Positions 43,187 through 52,510 of a stretch of 64,000 nucleotides of DNA are shown piece by piece (the stretch's first letter is position 1; the number at the start of each line of letters is the position of its first letter). The stretch is from NCBI GenBank assembly GCA_035315885.1, contig DATFXM010000097.1, forward strand, positions 62,001-126,000, written 5' to 3'. The notes beneath the pieces were generated by a model. The model was not told the origin of the DNA. It searched no databases and saw only the letters and a program-made list of their open reading frames with translations. This DNA is from DATFXM01 sp035315885 (lineage in GTDB: Bacteria; Acidobacteriota; Blastocatellia; UBA7656). A program made the translations under genes and the position numbers.

Positions 43187-44113
43187 ATGATCAAACTCGA
43201 ATCGGTTTCAAAGTACTACAAGGAATTCCCAGCGGTGACCGATCTGAGCATGGAGATCGGTCGCGGTGAGGTATTCGGGTTCATCGGACCAAACGGGGCG
43301 GGGAAGACTACGACGATCAAAATGCTTGCGACGCTGATGCTGCCTTCGGCAGGCACGATCACGATTGATGGTCTGGACGTAGAACGCAATCCCGAAGAGG
43401 TGCGCAGACTGATAGGCTACATGCCGGATAGCTTTGGAGTGTACGATGACCTTTTGGTCTGGGAATACCTGGACTACTTTGCGGCGCTGTACAGGCTCGC
43501 TCCCGCCGATCGAAAACGCGCTATTAACGATGTGCTGGAACTGACCGATCTCGGCGTAAAGAGAAATGCGCAGGTAATGAGCCTGTCGCGGGGGATGAAG
43601 CAACGGCTTTGTTTGGCAAAGACTCTTCTTCATGACCCGGCGGTCTTGTTGTTGGATGAGCCCGCGTCAGGCCTCGATCCGCATGCGAGGATCGAGATCA
43701 GAGAGCTGATCCGAGAGCTTTGCCGGATGGGCAAGACTGTACTGGTGTCATCACATATCCTGAGCGAGCTCTCCGACTTTTGTACGTCGATCGGGATCAT
43801 AGAAGCGGGGAGGCTATTGACCGCTGGCAGGATCGACGATATTACGACTCAGTTGGCGGGTCATGTGCTGATCGAAATCGTTGTGAAAGGCGACCCGGCT
43901 TTGGCTTTGGAGACGCTCAAGGAGCGACCTGACATAGATCGAGCTACGTGTGATGGAAAGACGATTCATGCGGAGTACACCGGTGACGCAGAAGAGGTGG
44001 ATGAGCTTTTGAACTACCTGGTGGAGCGGGGAGTCAAGATGCTCGGCTTCAGCCGTGTTCGAGCGGATCTCGAGGACATTTTCCTGAGAGTCACCCGCGG
44101 GAGGGTAGCGTGA
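43187..44113 (+). CDS. ABC transporter ATP-binding protein (GldA/CcmA-like)
   Basis: A 308-aa ATPase from ATG 43187 (MIKLESVSKYYKEFPAVTDL); an in-frame GTG at 43175 overlaps the preceding stop. Walker A FIGPNGAGKTTTIKMLATL, the signature MSLSRGMKQRLCLAKTL (S-R-G-M in place of S-G-G-Q), Walker B VLLLDEPASGLDP and the H-loop VLVSSHIL are intact. The ~80-residue C-terminal extension is usual for ABC-2 exporters. The cognate permease is the next gene, but a MITE-like palindrome lies between them. Confidence 0.93.
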   Translation: MIKLESVSKYYKEFPAVTDLSMEIGRGEVFGFIGPNGAGKTTTIKMLATLMLPSAGTITIDGLDVERNPEEVRRLIGYMPDSFGVYDDLLVWEYLDYFAALYRLAPADRKRAINDVLELTDLGVKRNAQVMSLSRGMKQRLCLAKTLLHDPAVLLLDEPASGLDPHARIEIRELIRELCRMGKTVLVSSHILSELSDFCTSIGIIEAGRLLTAGRIDDITTQLAGHVLIEIVVKGDPALALETLKERPDIDRATCDGKTIHAEYTGDAEEVDELLNYLVERGVKMLGFSRVRADLEDIFLRVTRGRVA

Positions 44114-44119
44114 AACCTA

Positions 44120-44219
44120 GTTTCGGGTTTAGGGATTCGGGTTCGTTTGATTCAGTAGTCTTTCGTCGAGCATTGCTCGCCATCCGAGTCTCTATTTGAC
44201 GAAACCTAAACCCGAAACC
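44120..44219. repeat. TTCGGGT heptamer-armed MITE-like palindrome, copy 2
   Basis: Starts GTTTCGGGTTTAGGGATTCG and ends GACGAAACCTAAACCCGAAA. It is inserted between the ABC ATPase and its permease and is ~85% similar by eye to copy 1, including the interior TTTGATTCAGTAG and CGAGTCTCTAT. Confidence 0.88.
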
Positions 44220-44236
44220 GACTCAGCTCTGGAATC

Positions 44237-45061
44237 ATGATGAACGCAGTTCTTATAAAAGAAATGAGGACCCGAATGCGCGGCAAGCGCGCGTTCCTCG
44301 TCATCGAAGGCTATATCCTCACTCTGAGTGCGATCCTCGGACTTATTTATTTCGTCGTCAACAAGAACGCACCTACGTCGTTGGCAAATCAAGCCGGGTC
44401 AATTCTGACTCCCGTGCTCATCTACGTTCAGATGGGTTTGATTTGTCTGATCGCGCCGACCTTTTCTGCCAGCTCGATATCATCAGAGCGCGAACAGCAG
44501 ACATTTGACCTGTTGGTGACCTCGCTCGCAGGTCCCGGCACGATCCTCGTCGGCAAAGTAGGAGCCGCGCTTTCGTACCTTCTGCTCACTCTGTTCGGGT
44601 CCCTTCCGCTGATTGCATTGACCTACTCGCTGGGAGGCGTAGCGATGCAGGACATAGCAATCGCTTACCTGGTCATGTTGGTTGCGGGCCTGACTTTTTG
44701 CTCGATGAGTTTCATGTGGTCGACGATGATTCGAAGGGGCGTGCTTGCTCAGCTCACCAGTCTCATCGCAGTCGTATTCCTCGTCGCCGCTCTACCGGCA
44801 CTGGCTCTGTTCTTTTCGGCCCTGGCCAGCAGTTTTCAACAAGGTCCATCCCAGAGTTTCATAAATATGGTTTTTCTCCTGTTGAGGACGAACCCGTTTG
44901 CCGCGATCGCGTCGCTGATTCCTGGCTTCGCGGTGCCCAACAGTGTGTGGCTGGCCGGGATTCCGATCTGGGTAACCCAGGTGATATTCTACGTGTTGTT
45001 GACGACTGCAAGCCTGTTGCTGGCACGTCGACGGCTGCAACGCGTAAGAGAGTGGTTATGA
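44237..45061 (+). CDS. ABC-2 type permease
   Basis: A 274-aa membrane protein with six hydrophobic segments (for example AFLVIEGYILTLSAILGLIY, LIYVQMGLICLIAPTFSAS, LTSLIAVVFLVAALPAL). The first cytoplasmic loop carries ASSISSEREQQTFDLLVTSL, the S-x-E-R-E-x-x-T pattern typical of ABC-2/GldF-like permeases. It partners the ATPase 123 bp upstream. Its TGA overlaps the ATG of the next gene (ATGA), implying translational coupling. Confidence 0.9.
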   Translation: MMNAVLIKEMRTRMRGKRAFLVIEGYILTLSAILGLIYFVVNKNAPTSLANQAGSILTPVLIYVQMGLICLIAPTFSASSISSEREQQTFDLLVTSLAGPGTILVGKVGAALSYLLLTLFGSLPLIALTYSLGGVAMQDIAIAYLVMLVAGLTFCSMSFMWSTMIRRGVLAQLTSLIAVVFLVAALPALALFFSALASSFQQGPSQSFINMVFLLLRTNPFAAIASLIPGFAVPNSVWLAGIPIWVTQVIFYVLLTTASLLLARRRLQRVREWL

Positions 45062-47094
45062 CCGGTGGTCAAGAATCTATCGAAACGCTGCTCAGACAGG
45101 TGAGAAGCCGCCGCAGGCTCGCGTTGCTGGTCGACTACTTGGTTGTCGCTTCGAGCGCGGGCCTATTCCTGTTGAGCATCACGGTATTCGTCTCACGCAT
45201 AACCGGGCGGCCGTCGATTCTCAGTCTGGCAACGTCCGCTCTTTTTGCGCTCCTCCTGACATTCCTTGCAAGGAGATGGTCGCGCCGACGCGCGTCGGAC
45301 CTTGATAGCGCATTTCTGATCGATAGGAAACTCGAGCTCGAGGACAGATTCACGACCGCATGTTCGGTCATCCGGGATGGCAGAAGCGATTGCGTCTTTG
45401 AAGAAGCTCTGTTGGAAGATACCGCCGGCAAAATCGTCGAAGCGCGGGCCGAGAGTCTGGCGCCCTATCGACTGAAAAAATGGCATGCAGTCGCTGTTTG
45501 TTCTTTGGCAATCCTTGCAGCCGCATGGGCTACTCCGGTTCGGACGACCGAATCACTGCGCGACGCCGAGGCTCAACGGACCGACATTCAAGCTGCGGGC
45601 GAGCGCCTTTCTCAAAGCGCCGAAGAAATTGAGAGGCTCGTGCCGGTGACTGCGCCTGCCGCAAGTCTCAGCCGAGAACAGGCTGAACTCGGCCGGGCCT
45701 TGAGAGCATCGCCCGCCAGCAAGGCAGAGGCGCTGAAGAAGCTGGGCGCCCTGGCTGACAGGATCCGAGCACGCCACGCCGAAGTAAGAGAAACGCGAGC
45801 GGACGAGATCGTCAACCTTGCCGAACGCAGGTTCCAGGACGCAGTCGAAGCTCGACCTAAGGTCGGTATAAAAACGCAGCAAGCAACCAGTACCGACAGC
45901 GCCGAGGCATCGGGCGCGGTGAAGGAGTCAGTGAAGAACCAGACGCCAGCGTCTGCGCCGGCAGATCCAAAACTGGAAGCCCAAGCGGTGGCTGCGGATG
46001 CGCGAGAAAGCAAACCGGCAAGTCACCCGCAAACATCCGCGCGTAGAAATGCAAACCGACAGCGTGCTTTGGGTGCGCCAGGCGCGTCTACGCAACAGGG
46101 TTCGCATGCCGTTTCGGCCGGCGCGGAGGCTTCGCGCGAGGCTGCGGCTTCGGTGACGCGCAATGGGCTTCCAAAGCCCGAACCAAGGTCGACGGCGCAG
46201 CCAGATGTCAACAGGCCTACGGCTGCAGGTGAAGCGCAAGCCTCCGACGCGAAGCCCTCGCAACAATCAGAGCAAGGGAAAGGCGACGCGCCGGACAGCT
46301 CCAACCCGGGGCTGAAGAACTTGCCGGCCGGAGCGATTCCAGACACTGCGATCAAAGAGATTGCCAAAACAGCTCCCGGCATGTCCGCGAAGCTGCTGGA
46401 AAAAGCTGCGCAGCTTAAGGCGGGCGAGCTCAGTGAACAGGACATCAAGCGCCTTGCTGAGGCGGCGCGCGCTCTTTCAAAGGATCTTCAGCAGATCGCC
46501 CAATCGAAGGAGCTTCGAGACGCGCTCGAAGAGATGGCCCGCCAGATCAAGCCCGAACAGTTGGAGCAGATCGCGCGGGAGCTTGCGAAACACGAGGGAC
46601 TGAAGAAGGAGATCGAAGCGACGGCCCGGCTGCTCGCCGAGAACCAGCAAGCTCGCGAATTGATAGCGGGACTCGCGGACACCGCCAACCAGCTTAAAGC
46701 GCAGCTTCGGGCAGGCGGAGAGCAGCAATCGATACCGGATCGAAACCGCCTCGGACCAACTACCGGAGCGCTAGGCGCGGGGGCCCAGGGCACGGGACTC
46801 GAAGGCTCGACCGATCAGGCTCGGGCGCTGTCTGGCAATCAACAGCTAAGGCTTACGCCGGGTTCCGGCAGGGATACACGCGCCTCGGGCAAGCTCAATC
46901 CGAACGGGCAAGGTCAATACCTCTTTCTCCAGTCGCGAGCGGGCACCCAACCTGCGCGAGTCCCGTATTCTTCGGCCTATCCGCAATATCACAGAGAGGC
47001 GGAGAGATTCGTTCAGCGAAGCCAGATACCCGCGAATATGAAGACGATGGTCCGCGACTACTTCAGCGCAATTAACCCGGAAGAGCACAAATAG
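45058..47094 (+). CDS. Coiled-coil membrane protein of the ABC/MoxR block
   Basis: ATG 45058 overlaps the permease stop, giving 678 aa. Two N-terminal TMs (ALLVDYLVVASSAGLFLLSI, PSILSLATSALFALLLTFL) and a third (WHAVAVCSLAILAAAWATP) are followed by ~500 residues of Ala/Glu/Gln/Lys-rich, largely coiled-coil and low-complexity sequence (a disordered Ala/Ser/Pro stretch ~280-420, helical ~425-560), and a folded C-terminus with YSSAYPQYHREAERFVQRSQ. It resembles DUF4175-type proteins found with MoxR/ABC operons. A structural or scaffold role is my inference. Confidence 0.72.
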   Translation: MTGGQESIETLLRQVRSRRRLALLVDYLVVASSAGLFLLSITVFVSRITGRPSILSLATSALFALLLTFLARRWSRRRASDLDSAFLIDRKLELEDRFTTACSVIRDGRSDCVFEEALLEDTAGKIVEARAESLAPYRLKKWHAVAVCSLAILAAAWATPVRTTESLRDAEAQRTDIQAAGERLSQSAEEIERLVPVTAPAASLSREQAELGRALRASPASKAEALKKLGALADRIRARHAEVRETRADEIVNLAERRFQDAVEARPKVGIKTQQATSTDSAEASGAVKESVKNQTPASAPADPKLEAQAVAADARESKPASHPQTSARRNANRQRALGAPGASTQQGSHAVSAGAEASREAAASVTRNGLPKPEPRSTAQPDVNRPTAAGEAQASDAKPSQQSEQGKGDAPDSSNPGLKNLPAGAIPDTAIKEIAKTAPGMSAKLLEKAAQLKAGELSEQDIKRLAEAARALSKDLQQIAQSKELRDALEEMARQIKPEQLEQIARELAKHEGLKKEIEATARLLAENQQARELIAGLADTANQLKAQLRAGGEQQSIPDRNRLGPTTGALGAGAQGTGLEGSTDQARALSGNQQLRLTPGSGRDTRASGKLNPNGQGQYLFLQSRAGTQPARVPYSSAYPQYHREAERFVQRSQIPANMKTMVRDYFSAINPEEHK

Positions 47095-47185
47095 ACAAGC
47101 ACCGCGGAGTCTGTTGCCCTCTTCTCGTTAGGCGAGGGGCGCCGCTCCGGCTCCATGAGTTGACGTCGAAAATCGAGGAACGAGA

Positions 47186-47671
47186 ATGGAACAACGCGAA
47201 AAGGAACGCTTGATTTGGAATCTCAAGTCGCTGCCGAATGAGCTTGAAGATCTGTTGGGTGCACTTGATGAAGAGACTCTCAGATGGAGACCCATTCCAA
47301 ACAAATGGTCGATAAAGGAAATAATGTGTCACTTAAGAGACATGGAGCGGCTGGCGTATCTGGGTCGTTACCGTCGGATGATTGATGAAGAGAATCCTGA
47401 CCTTCCGAACATCGATCAGGACCGTCTGGCCCGTGAAAGCGACTACATCAATCAAGACTCAAAGCGTGCGCTCGAAGAGTTCAAGCGCCTTCGTAGCGAG
47501 ACCGTGCAGACACTGTCGGCGCTGCCGTTGGATTCGTGGCACCGGACCGGAGTTCACGAGCTGGACGGATCGATGACCATCGAACAGCTGGTGACGCGAC
47601 AGATTCGAGGTAACGATCAAAACCACCTGGTTCAGATGAAGGACATCGTCAGGCTGAAAATGCCCTGGTAG
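47186..47671 (+). CDS. DinB family protein
   Basis: A 161-aa four-helix-bundle protein with the DinB-like pattern LKSLPNELEDLLGALDEETL, RPIPNKWSIKEIMCHLRDME (His ligand), and NDQNHLVQMKDIVRLK (His-containing last helix). Two of the three metal histidines are evident. DinB-type proteins can be metal-dependent thiol S-transferases, but activity is unassigned here. It starts 91 bp after the coiled-coil gene in the same direction. Confidence 0.85.
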   Translation: MEQREKERLIWNLKSLPNELEDLLGALDEETLRWRPIPNKWSIKEIMCHLRDMERLAYLGRYRRMIDEENPDLPNIDQDRLARESDYINQDSKRALEEFKRLRSETVQTLSALPLDSWHRTGVHELDGSMTIEQLVTRQIRGNDQNHLVQMKDIVRLKMPW

Positions 47672-47738
47672 AGTCGCTCGCGCAAACCGCTTGATCTCGA
47701 TCTGCGAATCGGTTGAATGTTGAGGCGGATGTTGCAAT

Positions 47739-48740
47739 ATGCCAACGCTTGGTGAAATCAAGAGCCGTGTTGACTCGTACATAGAGAGATTCAGCGATCT
47801 GCGTTCGGCGATCGGCAGCGTGATCGTGGGACAGGCTGGCGTAGTGGAAGGAACCCTGCTGGCGCTGATGTCGAGCGGTCACGTCCTGCTGGAGGGCGCT
47901 CCGGGACTCGGCAAAACGCTTTTGGTGCGTACCCTCGGGGAAGCCATCGGGCTTCACTTTGCCCGGATCCAATTCACCCCCGATCTTATGCCGGCCGACA
48001 TCGTAGGCACAAACATCGTTGTCGAAGACGAACGCGGTGACAGATTATTTCGGTTTCAGAAGGGCCCGGTGTTCACCAATCTGCTGCTGGCCGACGAGGT
48101 CAATCGCGCGACACCCAAGACTCAGTCGGCTCTTTTGGAGGCGATGCAAGAGCGTCAAGTCACCGTAGGCGGCACAACTCATCATCTTGACGGTGTGTTC
48201 TTTGTGATGGCAACTCAGAATCCGCTCGAGATGGAGGGTACGTACCCGCTGCCAGAAGCGCAGCTCGACCGGTTTCTGCTCAAGCTGCTGATCACCCATC
48301 CGGACCGCTCGGAACTTATAGAGGTCTTGAGAAGAACAACGTCCCAGGAGTCGCATCAGGTTATGCAAGCCATGACTCCCGACGACTTGATCGAGATGCA
48401 ACGTCTCGTTCGCGAAGTAATCATCGCTCCGCATGTGGAGGGCCTCGCTGCAGATTTGGTTCTCGCCACACATCCGGGTGAAGCATCGCCCGAGGCGGTT
48501 CGCAAGTACGTGCGGTTCGGCGCAAGCCCGCGCGGCGCTCAGGCGATTGTGCTCACAGCAAAGGCGAGGGCGCTGCTACTGGGCCGCTACAACGTCAGCA
48601 GCGGAGATATCGCCGCGGTAGCAAGACCTGCGCTGAGACATAGAATCATCCTGAACTTCGAGGGCGAGGCAGATGGAGTCAGCACCGACGCGATCATCGA
48701 CGAGGCATGGCGGCTGGTAACAGAGCGGAATTCGAGATAG
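47739..48740 (+). CDS. MoxR-type AAA+ ATPase
   Basis: A 333-aa MoxR family chaperone-like ATPase. Walker A GAPGLGKTLLVRTL, Walker B LLADEVNRATPKTQSALLEAM, sensor 1 VMATQNPLEMEGTYPLPEAQ, then LDRFLLKLLITHPD and the C-terminal helical lid with FGASPRGAQAIVLTAKARAL. MoxR proteins activate or assemble partner complexes with VWA/DUF58 proteins; the DUF58 gene starts 7 bp downstream. Confidence 0.95.
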   Translation: MPTLGEIKSRVDSYIERFSDLRSAIGSVIVGQAGVVEGTLLALMSSGHVLLEGAPGLGKTLLVRTLGEAIGLHFARIQFTPDLMPADIVGTNIVVEDERGDRLFRFQKGPVFTNLLLADEVNRATPKTQSALLEAMQERQVTVGGTTHHLDGVFFVMATQNPLEMEGTYPLPEAQLDRFLLKLLITHPDRSELIEVLRRTTSQESHQVMQAMTPDDLIEMQRLVREVIIAPHVEGLAADLVLATHPGEASPEAVRKYVRFGASPRGAQAIVLTAKARALLLGRYNVSSGDIAAVARPALRHRIILNFEGEADGVSTDAIIDEAWRLVTERNSR

Positions 48741-48747
48741 CGAAACA

Positions 48748-49734
48748 GTGGAGACAATTCTCGATCCAGGCTTCATGAAGAAGCTCGAGCGACTGCGGCT
48801 TCGAGCGCGACGCGCCTTTCCCGGAACCAGCCGGGGAGAGAGACGTTCCACGAGGCGTGGGGCGTCAATCGAATTCTCAGACTTCCGGAAATACGAAGCC
48901 GGTGACGACTTTCGTCACGTCGACTGGAATGTCTACGCCCGGCTGGAACGGTTGATGTTGCGACAGTTCGTCGAAGACGAAGATGTCCGCATCGACATCC
49001 TCATCGATCAGAGCCGCTCAATGCAATTTGGCGAGCCTCACACGAAGTTTGAGCTGGCTTGTAAGGCCGCGGCAGCAATTGCTTTTCTCGCGGTAGAAAG
49101 CCTGGACCGCGTAAGCGTTGCGACCTTTGATTCAAACATCAGAGCTCAAACTCGCGCGTTTCGAGGAAGAGGGCATCTGGCCTCAGTCTCCAGCTTTCTG
49201 AACAGACTGGTTGAAGCCAATAGCCCCTCTGCCGCGGGTAAGGATACACCGGCTGGTCAACCGGATTCGGATGGCGTTTCGGTAGTTGATGATTCAGAGG
49301 AGGCCTTATCAGTCTCTTCGCGGGCGGGGACCGATCTTTCGAGCGCACTCAAACTTTATCAGCGACTGGCAAAGCGTTCGGGCATCGTTTTCATCATTTC
49401 GGATTTCCTTGATGCGAACGACTACAAGACTGAAATGAAGCTCCTTGCGCACCGTGGATTTGATCTGAACCTGATTCAGTTGTTGTCGCGCGAGGAACTC
49501 GCTCCGTCGCTGGCAGGGGACCTGACCCTTGTGGACGCGGAGACTCACGCGGTTCGAGAGATCACGGTGAATCAGCAAGTCCAGGACGCATACAAGGCGG
49601 CACTTCGAGGCTTGCTTGAATCGATCGGATCGTTTTGTCGTTCGACTGGAATCGGTTATGCGTTTCTTGAATCAGGCTCCGATTTCGACGACAACCTGTT
49701 GAGGGCTCTGGTTGGCTCTAGAATGGCCGAATGA
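48748..49734 (+). CDS. DUF58 domain protein
   Basis: A 328-aa protein with a GTG start 7 bp after moxR. RRGASIEFSDFRKYEAGDDFRHVDWNVYARLERLMLR holds the DUF58 signature (key part FSDFRKYEAGDDFRHVDWN), and DILIDQSRSMQFG is a MIDAS-like D-x-S-x-S variant of VWA folds. No transmembrane segment. DUF58 proteins pair with MoxR ATPases in envelope and stress complexes of other bacteria. Confidence 0.92.
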   Translation: METILDPGFMKKLERLRLRARRAFPGTSRGERRSTRRGASIEFSDFRKYEAGDDFRHVDWNVYARLERLMLRQFVEDEDVRIDILIDQSRSMQFGEPHTKFELACKAAAAIAFLAVESLDRVSVATFDSNIRAQTRAFRGRGHLASVSSFLNRLVEANSPSAAGKDTPAGQPDSDGVSVVDDSEEALSVSSRAGTDLSSALKLYQRLAKRSGIVFIISDFLDANDYKTEMKLLAHRGFDLNLIQLLSREELAPSLAGDLTLVDAETHAVREITVNQQVQDAYKAALRGLLESIGSFCRSTGIGYAFLESGSDFDDNLLRALVGSRMAE

Positions 49735-49806
49735 TCGCCAACGGCCGTGACTTGAGTTCCGAAGTGACTGAAGAAAGCATGGCACACCGCAAACGCGGAC
49801 GCCGCG

Positions 49807-50406
49807 ATGGAAACCACAAAGGTACAGCAGAAGACGCCGCCTGATAGAGTGGGTCTCTGGACCGTCGCAAACCAGATCACCTTCTTTCGCATCCTGTTGA
49901 CCATCCCATTTCTGCTGCTGGTGTCGCGGGGTCGGTTTGGTCTGGCTTTGGTAGTGTTTTTCGTAGCCAGCGTGACCGACTTTTTCGATGGGTATTTCGC
50001 CCGGCGACTCGGTCAGAGCACCAGGCTGGGGCGCTTTCTTGATCCCGCCGCGGACAAACTGCTGACCACCTCCAGCTTCGTAGTGCTGGCATTTCCGCAC
50101 GGAGCCTTCGCACCGATGCCGGTCTGGCTGGTGGTGCTCGTTGTTGGCCGCGACCTGGTAATCGTCCTTGGGGCGTGCATCGTGTACCTTCTGACGGGCT
50201 TCTCCTCATTCAAGCCGAACCTGGCTGGGAAGATCAACACCGCCTTGGAATTGGCGCTGGTAGTGGCGTTCCTGGTGCTGAACAGCGCGGGGTTCGGGAC
50301 AGAGATCTTGCCGTCACTCTACTGGCTGGTAGCCTTATCTGTGGCGACTTCGGGGGTGACGTACCTCGTAGAAGGGGTTCGAATGCTGATCCGCCGAGCC
50401 CCTTGA
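49807..50406 (+). CDS. pgsA: CDP-diacylglycerol-glycerol-3-phosphate 3-phosphatidyltransferase
   Basis: Makes phosphatidylglycerophosphate for anionic phospholipids. The 199-aa membrane enzyme has the CDP-alcohol phosphotransferase motif D-G-x2-A-R-x8-G-x3-D-x3-D in DGYFARRLGQSTRLGRFLD followed by PAADK, and about five TMs. It begins after a 72-bp gap from DUF58. PgsA and related CDP-alcohol enzymes are hard to tell apart, but length and motif context favour PgsA. Confidence 0.9.
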   Translation: METTKVQQKTPPDRVGLWTVANQITFFRILLTIPFLLLVSRGRFGLALVVFFVASVTDFFDGYFARRLGQSTRLGRFLDPAADKLLTTSSFVVLAFPHGAFAPMPVWLVVLVVGRDLVIVLGACIVYLLTGFSSFKPNLAGKINTALELALVVAFLVLNSAGFGTEILPSLYWLVALSVATSGVTYLVEGVRMLIRRAP

Positions 50407-50501
50407 GCCTACCGTCCTGAGAACCCTAACCTCAGGCTCCCCAACCTCTTAAGCCCATCAACCAGGCATCAAAGGTTCTTTATCGCTTTCACTACAAAAA
50501 A

Positions 50502-50531
50502 CTTGACAATAACACACTCAGATATTAGGAT
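50502..50531 (+). promoter_or_regulatory. dnaK promoter overlapped by a HAIR-like HspR operator
   Basis: TTGACA (50503-50508), a 17-nt spacer and TAGGAT (50526-50531). Over the same bases is CTTGACA-N7-ACTCAGA (50502-50522), which matches each half of the HspR operator HAIR (CTTGAGT-N7-ACTCAAG) at five of seven bases with exact spacing. Repression would block RNA polymerase. Confidence 0.65.
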
Positions 50532-50565
50532 AAGCCGTGACATTCTCGCGGAGGCAAAAGAGAAA

Positions 50566-52485
50566 ATGGGAAAGATAATTGGAATAGATCTGGGGACCAC
50601 GAACTCGGTGGTAGCGGTGATGGAGGGTGGCGAACCGGTGGTGATCACCAACTCTGAGGGGGCGAGGACTACACCATCGGTTGTAGCTTTCACCAAGGAT
50701 GGGAACCGGTTGGTGGGGCAGGTGGCCAAACGCCAGGCGGTCACCAATCCGGAGAACACGATTTACTCCATCAAGCGCTTTATGGGCCGGCACTACGGCG
50801 AAGTCTCGGAAGAGATGAAGATGGTCCCGTACAAAGTCCTGCAAGCCGGAAACGATGTTCGGGTGCAGGCGGGAGGCAAGGATTGGTCGCCGCCCGAGAT
50901 CTCGGCGATGATCCTTCAAAAGTTGAAACAGGCCGCCGAAGATTATCTCGGCCAAAAGGTGCTGCAAGCGGTGATTACCGTACCCGCGTATTTCAATGAC
51001 TCGCAGCGCCAGGCTACGAAGGATGCAGGCAAAATTGCCGGCCTGGAAGTGATGCGTATCGTGAACGAGCCGACTGCGGCGGCGCTCGCTTATGGACTGG
51101 ATAAGAAGAAGGACGAGACGATTGCGGTCTTCGACTTCGGCGGCGGTACCTTTGACATCTCGATTCTCGAGGTTGGCGAGGGTGTTGTCGAAGTCAAGTC
51201 CACGAATGGCGACACCCACCTTGGCGGCGACAACATCGACCAGCGCTTGATCGACTGGATCATCGAGGAGTTCCGCAGGGATCAGGGAATTGACCTTTCG
51301 AAGGACAAGATGGCGCTTCAGCGGCTCAAGGAAGCTGCGGAGAAGGCAAAGATCGAGTTGTCCTCCACCATGGAGAGCGAAATCAACCTGCCGTTCATCA
51401 CTGCGGACCAATCGGGACCGAAGCACCTTGTGATGAAGTTGACGCGCGCGAAATTCGAACAACTGGTGGACGACATCCTGCAAAGGACGATTGGGCCCTG
51501 CAAGGCTGCATTGAACGACGCAGGTCTGAAGGCCGGCCAAATCGATGAAGTAGTTCTGGTCGGAGGTTCTACTCGGATCCCGAAAGTCCAGCAGATGGTG
51601 AAAGAGTTCTTCGGGCGAGAGCCTCACAAGGGGGTGAACCCCGACGAGGTTGTGGCGGTGGGCGCAGCGATCCAGGCGGGCGTGCTGGGTGGAGAGGTCA
51701 AGGATCTGCTCCTTCTGGACGTGACGCCGCTGAGCCTCGGAATCGAAACTCTTGGCGGGGTCTTCACAAAGCTGATCGAGCGAAACACGACTATCCCAAC
51801 GCGCAAGTCGGAGATCTTCTCCACCGCGTCTGACAATCAGACTTCGGTCGAAGTTCACGTGCTGCAGGGTGAGCGATCGATGGCGGGGCAGAACCGAACC
51901 CTTGGCAAGTTCCATCTGGTGGGGATACCGCCTGCGCCACGCGGTGTGCCTCAGATCGAGGTGACATTTGATATCGACGCCAATGGAATCGTAAACGTTT
52001 CGGCTAAGGATCTCGGAACGGGACGCGAGCAAAAGATAACGATTACCGCTTCCTCCGGCCTTTCCAAGGACGAGATCGACCGGATGATGCGTGAGGCGGA
52101 GTCACACGCCGACGAAGACAAGAAGACTCGCGAGCGAATCGAAGCTCGCAACAAGCTGGACGGAATGATCTACTCGACGGAGAAGACCATGTCCGAGCAC
52201 AAGGAAAAGCTGGACGCTTCGACAATAAGCGACATCGAATCGGCATTGACCGAAGCAAAAGCCAAGCTGGATTCGATGGAGACCGACGAGATCAACGCAG
52301 CTTATGACCGGCTGGTGAAGGCGTCGCATAAGCTTGCCGAGATTATGTATCAGCAGGCTTCGCAGGGAGGCGGACCGACCGGTGGCGGTACGGGGGCTTC
52401 GGGAGCGGCTGCCGGTTCGAGCGGATCCGGTGGCGGTGACGATGTAATCGATGCGGACTTCGTGGACGTAGACGACAAGAAGTGA
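50566..52485 (+). CDS. dnaK: Chaperone DnaK (Hsp70)
   Basis: A 639-aa Hsp70 from ATG 50566 (MGKIIGIDLGTTNSVVAVME); the frame opens at 50503, but that start would lie inside the promoter. Phosphate loops IGIDLGTTNS and VFDFGGGTFDISIL, VVLVGGSTRIPKVQQMV, the substrate-binding domain (LLLDVTPLSLGIETLGG) and the acidic tail VIDADFVDVDDKK are intact. dnaJ follows at 119 bp; grpE is absent. Probably HspR-repressed. Confidence 0.97.
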   Translation: MGKIIGIDLGTTNSVVAVMEGGEPVVITNSEGARTTPSVVAFTKDGNRLVGQVAKRQAVTNPENTIYSIKRFMGRHYGEVSEEMKMVPYKVLQAGNDVRVQAGGKDWSPPEISAMILQKLKQAAEDYLGQKVLQAVITVPAYFNDSQRQATKDAGKIAGLEVMRIVNEPTAAALAYGLDKKKDETIAVFDFGGGTFDISILEVGEGVVEVKSTNGDTHLGGDNIDQRLIDWIIEEFRRDQGIDLSKDKMALQRLKEAAEKAKIELSSTMESEINLPFITADQSGPKHLVMKLTRAKFEQLVDDILQRTIGPCKAALNDAGLKAGQIDEVVLVGGSTRIPKVQQMVKEFFGREPHKGVNPDEVVAVGAAIQAGVLGGEVKDLLLLDVTPLSLGIETLGGVFTKLIERNTTIPTRKSEIFSTASDNQTSVEVHVLQGERSMAGQNRTLGKFHLVGIPPAPRGVPQIEVTFDIDANGIVNVSAKDLGTGREQKITITASSGLSKDEIDRMMREAESHADEDKKTRERIEARNKLDGMIYSTEKTMSEHKEKLDASTISDIESALTEAKAKLDSMETDEINAAYDRLVKASHKLAEIMYQQASQGGGPTGGGTGASGAAAGSSGSGGGDDVIDADFVDVDDKK

Positions 52486-52510
52486 CGCTTCGCAAATGGG
52501 TTTTGGAGAG

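Noticed and set aside
50518..52032. 504-codon open frame antisense to dnaK
   Set aside because: It is the complement of a highly conserved coding region; the reading frame follows from dnaK codon bias, and its product has no recognisable domain.
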